This document shows, piece after piece, positions 1-8,687 of a stretch of 64,000 bases of DNA. The number at the start of each line of letters is the position of its first letter. The first letter of the stretch is position 1. The stretch comes from CAVUAT01 sp963739545 (GTDB lineage Bacteria > Actinomycetota > Thermoleophilia > Solirubrobacterales > 70-9). Where the stretch lies: assembly GCA_963739545.1 (NCBI GenBank), contig CAVUAT010000014.1, forward strand, positions 124,001-188,000, in the 5' to 3' direction. The notes under the pieces were generated by a model. The model was not told where the DNA came from. It ran no database searches and worked only from the letters and a program-made list of their open reading frames with translations. The position numbers and the translations under genes were made by a program.

Positions 1-293
1 AGGCCACCGCCGAACAGCGCGTAGGAGATGTCGTTCTCGCTCATCACCTTCGCCATCACGTCGACTATCGGCTGAGCCAGCCCCTCGGGGACGTTCTTGG
101 CGCGGTAGACCGTCTTGACGCCGTAGCGGCCGAGGGCGGCGGCGGCATCGTCGGCGATGTCGCCGACGATCACGGCGGATGCCTCGGTGCCGAGCTCGCC
201 GGCCAGCTTCGAGGCCTCAGAGAGAGCGCCGAGTGAGTTCTTGTTGAAGTTGCCCTCGTCGTCATGCAGGGCGTAGACCAGGATGCCCGCCAT
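1..293 (-). CDS. etfA: Electron transfer flavoprotein alpha subunit, N-terminal part (cut by window edge)
   Basis: The first 97 codons of an ETF alpha subunit read from ATG at 293 and run off the left edge. The visible protein begins MAGILVYALHDDEG and continues with the NKNSLGALSEA segment typical of the alpha subunit N-terminal domain. ETF alpha pairs with ETF beta to carry electrons from acyl-CoA dehydrogenases to ETF-quinone oxidoreductase; the FAD-binding C-terminal half lies outside the window. It follows etfB on the same strand after a 164-base gap that holds a strong hairpin, so the two are probably co-transcribed with possible attenuation between them. Identity is secure from partner and sequence; nothing can be said about the C-terminus. 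Confidence 0.9.
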   Translation of the reverse strand, partial: MAGILVYALHDDEGNFNKNSLGALSEASKLAGELGTEASAVIVGDIADDAAAALGRYGVKTVYRAKNVPEGLAQPIVDVMAKVMSENDISYALFGGG

Positions 294-365
294 CAGATGA
301 CCGCCTTTCGATAAGTGTGCGACCGGGGGTTCACCCGGCCAAGCAGCTCAAGGACGCACGGCGAA

Positions 366-386
366 GCCTTTGGCGGCGCCAAAGGC
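366..386 (-). terminator. Hairpin between etfB and etfA
   Basis: A 9-bp perfect stem (GCCTTTGGC / GCCAAAGGC) with a 3-base loop lies in the 164-base gap between etfB and etfA. There is no clear T-run after it on the minus strand, so it may be an attenuator or mRNA-stability element rather than a full terminator. Confidence 0.4.
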
Positions 387-457
387 GAGCCCGAGGACGA
401 AGAGATGCGCAGCGCCGGGCGAATCATCCGGACGTGCGCTGATCGGAAGTCGGTCAT

Positions 458-1246
458 CTAGATCAGCTTCCTTTCGTCGAGCCATGCGACGATCTTCTCG
501 ACCGTCTCGGCGGTGTCCTCGTCCTCGATGATCTCGCCGGACTCCTTCTGGGGAGGCGGCTTCAGCTCGAGCACCGCGGTGCGCGAGCCTCCCTCGCCGA
601 CGCGGTCGGCCTCGATGCCGACGTCGCTGTTGGCGTGGGTGTCGAGCGGCTTCTTCTTCGCGCCCATGATCGCCTTGAGGCTCGGGTAGCGAGGCTCGTT
701 GATCGCGTCTCCGACGCTGATCACGGCGGGCAGCTCGATCTCGACGGTGTCGTAGCCGTACTCGGCCTGGCGCTCACACGTCACCTTGCCGTCGGCCGCA
801 TCCATCTTGATGACCTGGGTCAGCGAGGGCATCTTCAGGTGGTCGGCGACGACTGCGCCGATCGTGTAGCACTCGCCGTCATCCGACTGCTGGCCCAGCA
901 GGACCAGGTCGGGGCTCTCGGCCTCGAGCACCTTCGCCAGGGCATAGCCCGTGGCGGCGACGTCAGAGCCCTCGAGGGCCGCGTCGGTCAGGTGCACCGA
1001 GCGGTCGGCGCCCAGGGCGACGGCCTTGTGCAGTGCGCGCACGGCGGTCTCGGGGCCCATGGTGACGGCGACGATCTCCTCGACGGGAGCACCGCCTTCC
1101 TTCACCTGCATCGCCGCCTCGATCGCGTGCGTGTCGAACGGGTTCAGGTTCTTCTCGCCTGAGCGATCCAGGCGCTTGGTCTCCGGGTCGATCCGCTTGT
1201 TGACGGCCGCATCCGGAACCTCTTTCACGAGTACGCAGATCTTCAA
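458..1246 (-). CDS. etfB: Electron transfer flavoprotein beta subunit
   Basis: A 262-residue ETF beta subunit, full family length. It opens MKICVLVKEVPD and contains the GQQSDDGECYTIGAVVAD segment near residue 118, the AMP-binding loop region of ETF beta. It binds AMP and forms the heterodimer with EtfA that accepts electrons from acyl-CoA dehydrogenases such as the one at 13.2-14.3 kb. The start is TTG at 1246, supported by a strong GGAGG Shine-Dalgarno about 8 bases upstream. The upstream region holds a predicted -10 box and a TetR-type palindrome, so expression is probably repressed unless acyl-CoA substrates are present. The product call is confident; the regulation is inferred. Confidence 0.95.
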   Translation of the reverse strand: MKICVLVKEVPDAAVNKRIDPETKRLDRSGEKNLNPFDTHAIEAAMQVKEGGAPVEEIVAVTMGPETAVRALHKAVALGADRSVHLTDAALEGSDVAATGYALAKVLEAESPDLVLLGQQSDDGECYTIGAVVADHLKMPSLTQVIKMDAADGKVTCERQAEYGYDTVEIELPAVISVGDAINEPRYPSLKAIMGAKKKPLDTHANSDVGIEADRVGEGGSRTAVLELKPPPQKESGEIIEDEDTAETVEKIVAWLDERKLI

Positions 1247-1266
1247 GTTTCGGTCCTCCTTCTTGC

Positions 1267-1296
1267 GGCGCTCCTCGGCTTCGCGTCCGGGGCGCC
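1267..1296 (+). repeat. Partial third copy of a dispersed structured repeat
   Basis: The 30 bases share the core CTCCTCNGCTTCGCNTCCGGGG with the 70-bp elements at 8615-8684 and 63915-63984. The ends GGCGC and GCGCC pair, keeping the hairpin seen in the other copies. It sits in the etfB 5' leader, between the promoter/operator and the start codon. The second half of the repeat is not recognisable here. Confidence 0.5.
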
Positions 1297-1316
1297 TTGT
1301 GGAGTGGCGGCGCGGG

Positions 1317-1359
1317 ATATTACAGAGTGAGTGAACTGGCTGACTGACCAGTCAATCAG
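1317..1359 (-). promoter_or_regulatory. Predicted etfB promoter with TetR-type operator
   Basis: On the minus strand a TAATAT -10 box lies at 1322-1317. The near-perfect palindrome TGACTGACCAGTCA at 1341-1354 (TGACTG-N2-CAGTCA) sits where the -35 element should be. Palindromes of this type are typical targets of TetR-family fatty-acid degradation repressors (FadR/PaaR-like). No such regulator gene is in the window, so the binding protein is unknown. Confidence 0.55.
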
Positions 1360-1374
1360 GTGCGGATCGCGGGC

Positions 1375-1803
1375 TCAGTTCAGCTCCCGCTCGAGCCCCT
1401 GCTTTCCCTTCTCGGACAGCCGGCTGAACAACACCGCCATCACAGGCGTCGAGACCTTTCGCCAGCCCTTGAGGTTGAGCCGTGCGTCGTAGTTGAGCAC
1501 CGACCCGGTCCCGTTCTCGGCCATCGTCATCGTGTCGATCAGGTGCAGGGCGTCGCTCTCCGCCTCGACCACCACCACGTTCGGCCGATCGAACTCGGTG
1601 ATCTCGTAGATGTAGGAGGTCTCGCGCCCGGCGAACTCGACGACCAGCTCGAACTTCGAGCCGACGCCGATCTCGCCGTCGTCGAGGCGCTTGGCGGTGT
1701 TCGTCCCGGGGTCCCACTCCTCTGCGTTGCTGAAGTCCGCCATGTAGTCGAACAGCTCCGTCTTGGTCAGCTTCGACCGCACGTCGTCGTTGAAGTGGGG
1801 CAT
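1375..1803 (-). CDS. SRPBCC-fold protein (polyketide cyclase/START-like)
   Basis: A 142-residue protein starting at ATG 1803, the size of a single SRPBCC (START-like) domain. The pattern fits the fold: an N-terminal strand, a helix with the FDYMADFSNAEEWDPG segment around residues 18-33, then alternating strands (SKFELVVEF, SYIYEITEF, NVVVVEAES) and a long C-terminal helix. Such proteins bind hydrophobic ligands in a deep cavity; the ligand cannot be told from sequence. An AAAGGGA Shine-Dalgarno precedes the start. It lies between the mutase small subunit and etfB on the same strand, so a link with acyl-CoA or lipid metabolism is plausible but unproven. Confidence 0.8.
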   Translation of the reverse strand: MPHFNDDVRSKLTKTELFDYMADFSNAEEWDPGTNTAKRLDDGEIGVGSKFELVVEFAGRETSYIYEITEFDRPNVVVVEAESDALHLIDTMTMAENGTGSVLNYDARLNLKGWRKVSTPVMAVLFSRLSEKGKQGLERELN

Positions 1804-1874
1804 CGGGGAATCCCTTTCGTAGGTTGCGTCGAGGAGTACGCGCCTACCCGCCGATCGGATGGCTGAAGCAGCAG

Positions 1875-2279
1875 CTAGCGGGCTGCCCGGGTCACGAAAT
1901 CGACGATCTCGTCCGTCGGAGCGCCCGGGGTGAAGACCTGCGCGACGCCGAGCTTCTTCAGCTCGGGGATGTCGTCGGCGGGAATCGTGCCTCCGACCGT
2001 GACGATCACGTCGTCGGCGCCCTGCTCCTTCAGCAGCGCGACCACGCGGGGGACCAGGGTCATGTGCGCGCCCGAGAGGATCGAGAGGCCGACGGCGTCG
2101 GCGTCCTCCTGGATCACAGTCTCGGCGATCTGCTCGGGAGTCTGGTGCAGGCCCGTGTAGATCACCTCCATGCCGGCGTCGCGAAGCGCCCGTGCGATGA
2201 TCTTCGCCCCACGGTCGTGTCCGTCGAGGCCGGGCTTGGCGACCACGATCCGTATTTTCTTGTCTGACGGCTGGGGCAT
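1875..2279 (-). CDS. icmB: B12-binding small subunit of acyl-CoA mutase (IcmB-like)
   Basis: A 134-residue stand-alone cobalamin-binding domain. The signature DGHDRG (residues 19-24) matches DxHxxG, whose His is the lower axial ligand of cobalt; later SILSGAH and GGTIP segments complete the B12 fold. This small subunit pairs with the 552-residue catalytic subunit encoded at 2931-4589. The 552 plus 134 split matches Streptomyces IcmA/IcmB and also split archaeal methylmalonyl-CoA mutases. The F/Q pair in the large subunit favours isobutyryl-CoA mutase. The start is ATG 2279. Two small plus-strand genes separate it from the large subunit, so the two are not directly in one operon. Confidence 0.88.
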   Translation of the reverse strand: MPQPSDKKIRIVVAKPGLDGHDRGAKIIARALRDAGMEVIYTGLHQTPEQIAETVIQEDADAVGLSILSGAHMTLVPRVVALLKEQGADDVIVTVGGTIPADDIPELKKLGVAQVFTPGAPTDEIVDFVTRAAR

Positions 2280-2391
2280 AGTTCGGTGTGGAACTGTGCT
2301 TAACCGTATTCGAACAGGTGGTTTCTACGGTTCCGCGAAGGACACCAATGCAGCAGACTGTTCCGTGAAAGGGGTTCCCAAGAGGAGGCGG

Positions 2392-2604
2392 ATGTCGATG
2401 TATGACGTTCTCTACATGGCCTACAGGGATGGATCGGAGCACCGCTCGGTTGTGGCCAGCGGGCTCGATCGGGACGCGGCCTGCGAGCTCGCGCGGGCCG
2501 AGGCACGCAAGCGCAACGCAGGCCGGATGTTCCTGGCCGGCTCTGAGCCGCGTGCGACCGGCGACGTGGTGCTGATCGTCGAGTCCGGGCACGCAGCAGC
2601 GTAA
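2392..2604 (+). CDS. Small hypothetical protein
   Basis: A 70-residue protein of unknown function with an AGGAGG-type ribosome site (2381-2388) just ahead of ATG 2392. A second in-frame ATG follows two codons later. The sequence (MSMYDVLYMAYRDGSEHRS, then an alpha-helical stretch rich in Ala, Arg and Glu, then VVLIVES) looks like a small soluble alpha/beta protein; no signal peptide or membrane segment is present. It is transcribed divergently from the B12-binding subunit and is followed 30 bases later by another small plus-strand gene. I do not recognise a family. Confidence 0.7.
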   Translation: MSMYDVLYMAYRDGSEHRSVVASGLDRDAACELARAEARKRNAGRMFLAGSEPRATGDVVLIVESGHAAA

Positions 2605-2634
2605 GAAGCACCGCCGCGCCGTTAGGGTGGACGG

Positions 2635-2930
2635 GTGGCGTCCGCCGAAGAGATCTGGGTCGATGACAGCCTGCTCGTCTTCGACGGGCGCGTGCTCGAG
2701 GTGTTCGGAGCCTCGGGCTCCGAGAGCATCCGCTTCCACGTCGACAACCTGCGCATCGAGATCGGTGAGCCCTTTCGAGCCGGCAGGCGCAGGGTTCAGC
2801 TGCGGCCGCGCACCCGCGGCTCAGGCGGCTGCGCGCTCGAAGTCGAGGAATCGGACTGGGCAACAGTCGAGCCTCTGCTCACGCGCGTCGACAACGCCGG
2901 CACCCCGCCCCCGGCGAGGGCCAGCGAGCG

Positions 2931-2934
<4 letters not shown>
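2635..2934 (+). CDS. Hypothetical protein, 99 residues
   Basis: A 99-residue ORF starting GTG at 2635, 30 bases after the previous small gene. It has a plausible alternating-strand pattern (EEIWVDDSLLVFDGRVLEVFG, then SIRFHVDNLRIEIG) that suggests a small beta-rich domain with hydrophobic strands of alternating polarity, resembling small PH-like bacterial proteins; this is a weak structural guess. Its TAG stop shares the CTAG sequence with the stop of the mutase large subunit on the opposite strand. Codon use is like its neighbours. Function is unknown. Confidence 0.65.
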
Positions 2935-4589
<1,655 letters not shown>

Positions 4590-4617
4590 GACCGGAGTCT
4601 AGGCGCGACGGGGTACC

Positions 4618-5826
4618 GTGGGCACCCCGTCACAGGCATGTCGGGCCGAAGCCTTAGCGGCACCCGGCAGCCGGCGCCCACGTGAGACAATCACTCCGGT
4701 TATCGGCACGTCCAAGACCACCGACTCCTATCGGATCCTCTCGATCGATGGCGGCGGCATACGCGGACTGATCCCCGCCCGGCTCATCGAGCACCTCGAG
4801 TCCCGCCTCAGCGAGCGGACCGGCCAGCAGCGCCGGATGGTCGACTACTTCCACATGTTCGCCGGGACTTCGACGGGCGGTCTGATCGCGCTCGGGCTCA
4901 CGGCTGCGAGGAGCCCCGGCTCAACGCTGCCCCGTCTATCGGGAGCCGATCTCGCCAAGCTCTACCGGATCGACGGGCCGAAGATCTTCGGAGACCGGCT
5001 GCGGCGCCTGTGGACGCTCGATGGCTGGATCGCTCCCAGGCACTCCTCGCGAATCCTCGAGGGCGCGCTCAAGGAACGCTTCGGGGAGGAGACGTCGCTC
5101 GCCGACGCGCTGCGCGAGGTCGTAGTCACCAGCTACGACATGCACGGTTCCGGGGAGGCGGGCCGGCCGGGGCCTTATTTCTTCAAGCGCCGCCGGGTGC
5201 AGCAATTCCCCGATCGCGATCTGCCGATCGTCGAGGTCGGCATCTCCACGTCCTCCGCTCCGACCTTCTTCCCCTCCTACGGCTTGGGCGACCGGGCGCT
5301 GATCGATGGGGGCGTGTTTGCCGCCAACCCCACCGTGGCCGGGTTGATCGAGGCACTGAAGCTGCGCGCCGGCGGCGGTCCAGCCTCGGACCAGAACCTG
5401 CTCGTCGTCTCGCTCGGCACCGGCCAGCACGAGGTCGGATACGAGCAGCGGCGCGTGCGGCGTTGGGGGCGGCTGCAATGGATCCTGCCGCGGGGCGGCG
5501 AGCCGGCCCTGATCTCCGCCTTCCTCGACGGCCAGTCCGACGCCGCGGATCACTGGGCGAGGGTGCTGCTCGACATGGAGCTCGACGACGCAATGTTGAG
5601 CCCGATCGAGCCGGGCCGCGAGCAGCGGTACTTCCGCTTCCAGGTGACTCTGGAGCGCGGCCTCGGGCTCGATGACGCCAGGGCGGCGAGCCTCGACGCC
5701 CTCGATCGCGCGGCAGAGGAGCTGATCGGCGATGGGGCCAACAACGGCCTGGAGAAGCTTGTCGACCGCCTGGTCGAGCTCGGACCGCTGCCGCCCGAAT
5801 CACCCTTCGTGGCGCCGGCCCGGTGA
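4618..5826 (+). CDS. Patatin-like phospholipase
   Basis: A 402-residue patatin-domain acyl hydrolase. The oxyanion loop DGGGIRG (residues 44-50), the nucleophile elbow GTSTG (83-87, Ser85) and the catalytic DGG with Asp230 are all present, so a Ser-Asp dyad is intact. Such enzymes release fatty acids from membrane lipids. The start is taken as GTG 4618, the only in-frame start before the domain, but the first 35 residues look unlike the family and no good ribosome site is seen, so the true start may be elsewhere. It is divergent from the mutase gene. Patatins also serve as CBASS effectors (CapV), but no CD-NTase is adjacent, so a metabolic role is more likely. Confidence 0.85.
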   Translation: MGTPSQACRAEALAAPGSRRPRETITPVIGTSKTTDSYRILSIDGGGIRGLIPARLIEHLESRLSERTGQQRRMVDYFHMFAGTSTGGLIALGLTAARSPGSTLPRLSGADLAKLYRIDGPKIFGDRLRRLWTLDGWIAPRHSSRILEGALKERFGEETSLADALREVVVTSYDMHGSGEAGRPGPYFFKRRRVQQFPDRDLPIVEVGISTSSAPTFFPSYGLGDRALIDGGVFAANPTVAGLIEALKLRAGGGPASDQNLLVVSLGTGQHEVGYEQRRVRRWGRLQWILPRGGEPALISAFLDGQSDAADHWARVLLDMELDDAMLSPIEPGREQRYFRFQVTLERGLGLDDARAASLDALDRAAEELIGDGANNGLEKLVDRLVELGPLPPESPFVAPAR

Positions 5827-5865
5827 GGTGTCGCCCAAGCCCAACGCTCGCATCGGCACGGAGAA

Positions 5866-6687
5866 TCAGCGGCGCCGCATGCTGCGAAAGCGCCGGCCCT
5901 CGCGGCGGCGTGCGTTCAGCGCCCGACTCGACCCGCCGACGGCCGCCGCGAGCACCGCCGCGCCCGCGATCGTCAGCTTGCGGCCGATCCGCTCGAAGTG
6001 CATGACGCGCCAGCCCTCGGCCCTTGCGACCTCGAGTAGCGCCTGGTCGGGGTTGACCACGACGGGGTTGCCGACCGCGCGGAGCATCGGCAGGTCGCTG
6101 GCCGAGTCGGAGTAGGCGAAAGAGGAATCCATGTCGATCGAGTGCTCGGCGGCGAATTGCTCCATCGCCTCCACCTTGCCCTCCCCATAGACGAAGGGAC
6201 CGTCGAGCCGGCCCGTGTACTTGCCGTCGGGGCCGATCTCGTAGGCCGTGCCGATCCCTCCCGACATCCCGAGCACCTGGGCGATGTTGCGGACGATGTC
6301 GTTGCCGGCGGCGCTGACGATGAAGGTCGCGCGGCCCTCGTCCTGATGGTGGTGGACCTCGTCGAGCATCTGCGGATAGATGCGAGGCAGGACGCCGGCG
6401 AGGACCTCGGGGCCGAGGCGCGCCAGCTCCTCCCGCGGCACCTCGGCGAAGGTCTGCCGCGCCACCTTCAGCAGCGCGTCGGTCTGCTCGTCCGTAGAAC
6501 CGCGCAGCCGATACCGCAGGTGGTCCACCCCCCACCTTGCGAGCTGCCTGCGCGAGACCAGCCCGTGGTTGCCCGCGACGCGCGCGAACACCATCCCCGA
6601 CGACCCCGCCATCAGCGTCTTGTCGAGGTCGAAGAAGGCAGCCCCGCGCTTTGTGACCCCGGGCTCGTCCCGGATGTCATCGGGCAC
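5866..6687 (-). CDS. HAD-IB family phosphatase (SerB-like)
   Basis: A 273-residue haloacid dehalogenase-superfamily hydrolase. Motif I is DLDKT (residues 20-24, nucleophile Asp20), motif II includes Ser124, motif III Lys170, and motif IV DSASD (193-197). This is the subfamily IB layout shared by SerB phosphoserine phosphatase and related lipid phosphatases. The C-terminus has a short hydrophobic run followed by an Arg-rich tail, which may touch the membrane. The start is GTG 6687, one base after the thiolase stop, so translation is probably coupled to thiolase. The substrate is unknown. Confidence 0.85.
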   Translation of the reverse strand: MPDDIRDEPGVTKRGAAFFDLDKTLMAGSSGMVFARVAGNHGLVSRRQLARWGVDHLRYRLRGSTDEQTDALLKVARQTFAEVPREELARLGPEVLAGVLPRIYPQMLDEVHHHQDEGRATFIVSAAGNDIVRNIAQVLGMSGGIGTAYEIGPDGKYTGRLDGPFVYGEGKVEAMEQFAAEHSIDMDSSFAYSDSASDLPMLRAVGNPVVVNPDQALLEVARAEGWRVMHFERIGRKLTIAGAAVLAAAVGGSSRALNARRREGRRFRSMRRR

Positions 6688-6688
6688 G

Positions 6689-7873
6689 CTAGGAGCCGTT
6701 GACCTCGAGCACGATCGCGTCGCCCTGCCCGCCGCCCGAGCAGATCGCCGCCACTCCGAGCCCGCCGCCGCGGCGGGCGAGCTCGTGGGCGAGGGCGCCG
6801 ATGATGCGGCCGCCCGAGGCGCCGATCGGGTGGCCGAGGGCGATGGCGCCGCCGTTCACGTTGACCTTGTCCTCGTCGACGCCGAGCATGCGGACCGAGT
6901 TGATGGCAACCGAGGCGAAGGCCTCGTTGATCTCCCATAGATCGACGTCCTCGGGGGAGCGGCCGATCTTCTCGAGCGCCTGCTTCGCGGCCAGCGCGGG
7001 GGTCTTCGCGAGGTAGGGAAAGTCGTCGGCGACCTGGCCGTAAGAGACCACGGTTGCGAGCGGAGTCTTGCCGTTCTCCGAGGCCCATTCGTCCGAGGCC
7101 ACGACGATCGCGGCAGCGCCGTCGTTGACGCCCGGGGCGTTGCCCGCGGTGTGGGTCGCGTCATCGCCGCCGACCGCCCTCAGCTTCGACAGCGTCTCGA
7201 TCGTGGTGTCGGGGCGGATCGCCTCGTCGATCTCGACCACGGTGTCGCCCTTGCGGCCCTTGACGGTGACCGAGACGATCTCGTCGGCCAGACGGCCCTC
7301 GTCTGTCGCGGCCTGGGCGAGCCGGTGCGAGCGCTCAGCGAAGCGGTCCATGTCGGCGCGGGTGATCTCGAGCTCGTTCGAGACCTCGCTCGCCTCGTTG
7401 ATCATCTGCTTCTCGGTGAAGGGGTTCGTGAGGCCGTCGTGGGTCATCGCGTCGACGGCGGTGACGTCGCCCATGCGGAAGCCGAAGCGCGCGCCCGGCA
7501 GCAGGTACGGCGCCTGGCTCATGGACTCCATGCCGCCGGCGACGCCGACGTTCAGGTCACCGGCGCGGATCGCCTGGTCGGCGAGGCCGACCGTGCGCAT
7601 GCCCGAGGCGCAGACCTTGTTCACGGTCTCCGACGGGACCTCCTTGGGGATCCCGCCCTTGATCTGTGCCTGGCGCGAGGGAATCTGGCCCTGCCCCGCC
7701 TGCAGCACCTGCCCGTAGATCACGGTCTCGACCTGGTCGGGCTTGACCGCGGCGCGCTCGAGCGCCTCGGTGATCGCCGTGCCGCCGAGCTCTGGGGCTC
7801 CGAGGGGAGCGAGTCCGCCGCCCATCTTCCCGAAGGGGGTGCGGGCCGTGGAGAGGATGACCGTCTTCGACAT
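6689..7873 (-). CDS. Acetyl-CoA C-acyltransferase (thiolase)
   Basis: A 394-residue thiolase starting at ATG 7873 (MSKTVILSTARTPFG), the usual family length; a longer upstream reading lacks homology. The acyl-accepting Cys88 in NKVCASGMR, the base His348 in GHPIGASG and Cys378 in CSGGGQGDA form the complete catalytic triad. The enzyme performs the final thiolytic step of beta-oxidation, or condenses two acetyl-CoA. Its location amid ETF, acyl-CoA mutase and acyl-CoA dehydrogenase genes favours a degradative role. It forms a two-gene unit with the HAD phosphatase downstream and is divergent from an FMN-binding reductase gene. Confidence 0.95.
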   Translation of the reverse strand: MSKTVILSTARTPFGKMGGGLAPLGAPELGGTAITEALERAAVKPDQVETVIYGQVLQAGQGQIPSRQAQIKGGIPKEVPSETVNKVCASGMRTVGLADQAIRAGDLNVGVAGGMESMSQAPYLLPGARFGFRMGDVTAVDAMTHDGLTNPFTEKQMINEASEVSNELEITRADMDRFAERSHRLAQAATDEGRLADEIVSVTVKGRKGDTVVEIDEAIRPDTTIETLSKLRAVGGDDATHTAGNAPGVNDGAAAIVVASDEWASENGKTPLATVVSYGQVADDFPYLAKTPALAAKQALEKIGRSPEDVDLWEINEAFASVAINSVRMLGVDEDKVNVNGGAIALGHPIGASGGRIIGALAHELARRGGGLGVAAICSGGGQGDAIVLEVNGS

Positions 7874-7993
7874 TCGCGCCTTTCGTAACGCCCGCGGCTC
7901 ACTGGCACGCGGCGGTTGCCATTTGCCAAGCTGGGCCGGGAAAGATAGCCGCGGGCGGTTTCGAGACGAACGGTCCGGGGCAAGGACGTCTGC

Positions 7994-8599
7994 GTGAAGG
8001 CGCTCTTCATCAACTGCACCCTGAAGCCTTCCCCCGAGATCTCCAACTCCGAGGCGCTCGGCAAGATCGTCGCCGACGCGCTCGAGGCCGAGGGGGTCGA
8101 CATCGACTGGGTGCGGGCCGTCGACCACGACATCAAGCCCGGCGTCGAGGACGACATGGGTGACGGCGACGAGTGGCCTCAGGTGCACGAGAAGATCGTC
8201 GGGTCAGAGATCCTCGTGCTCGCCACCCCGACCTGGCTCGGCAAGCCGTCGAGCGTCGCGCAGCGGGTGTGCGAGCGCATGGACGCGATGCTGTCCGAGA
8301 CCGACGACGACGGCCGTCCGATCGCCTACAACCGCGTGGCAGGCGTCGTCGTCACCGGTAACGAGGACGGCGCCCACCACGTGATCTCCGAGCTCAGCAG
8401 CAACCTCGGCGACATCGGCTTCACGATCCCCGGTCAGGCGTTCACCTACTGGAACAAGGGCCCGGGCCCCGGTGACGACTACCTCGACACCAAGCACGGC
8501 CACCCGTACTCCGAGACAACCGGGAAGGCGGCGGCTTCGAACATCCTCGCCGTCGCCAAGGCGCTCGAGGCCAACCCGGTCCCGGCTCCCCCGTCGTAG
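7994..8599 (+). CDS. Flavodoxin-fold NAD(P)H-dependent FMN reductase-like protein
   Basis: A 201-residue flavodoxin-fold protein starting GTG 7994. The first strand MKALFINCTLKPSPEISNS is the phosphate-binding region typical of NADPH-dependent FMN reductases, and ILVLATPTWLGKPSS (around residues 75-89) is the second flavin-binding loop. A third segment, VVTGNEDGAHHV, completes the FMN site. The family reduces FMN, quinones or iron complexes with NAD(P)H; the substrate is not determined here. It is a single gene divergent from thiolase. A dispersed 70-bp repeat begins 16 bases after its stop codon. Confidence 0.85.
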   Translation: MKALFINCTLKPSPEISNSEALGKIVADALEAEGVDIDWVRAVDHDIKPGVEDDMGDGDEWPQVHEKIVGSEILVLATPTWLGKPSSVAQRVCERMDAMLSETDDDGRPIAYNRVAGVVVTGNEDGAHHVISELSSNLGDIGFTIPGQAFTYWNKGPGPGDDYLDTKHGHPYSETTGKAAASNILAVAKALEANPVPAPPS

Positions 8600-8614
8600 G
8601 CAGCCGGCATAAGC

Positions 8615-8684
8615 GGCATCTCCTCAGCTTCGCTTCCGGGGATGCCGGGTTGCGACGCGAACGCGGGGGATGCTGAGGCTCCGC
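8615..8684 (+). repeat. Dispersed 70-bp structured repeat, copy A
   Basis: Seventy bases identical at 60 of 70 ungapped positions to the reverse complement of 63915-63984. The first 32 bases fold with GGCATC (8615-8620) pairing GATGCC (8641-8646); in the other copy two of these pairs change on both sides (A-T to G-C, T-A to C-G). It fills the gap between the FMN reductase gene and pepA and contains an ATG at 8670 that would otherwise look like the pepA start. Confidence 0.75.
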
Positions 8685-8687
8685 AAT

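Noticed and set aside
4618..5826. Patatin as a CBASS effector (CapV)
   Set aside because: No CD-NTase, Cap2 or Cap3 gene is adjacent, so there is no support for a defence system beyond the shared patatin fold.
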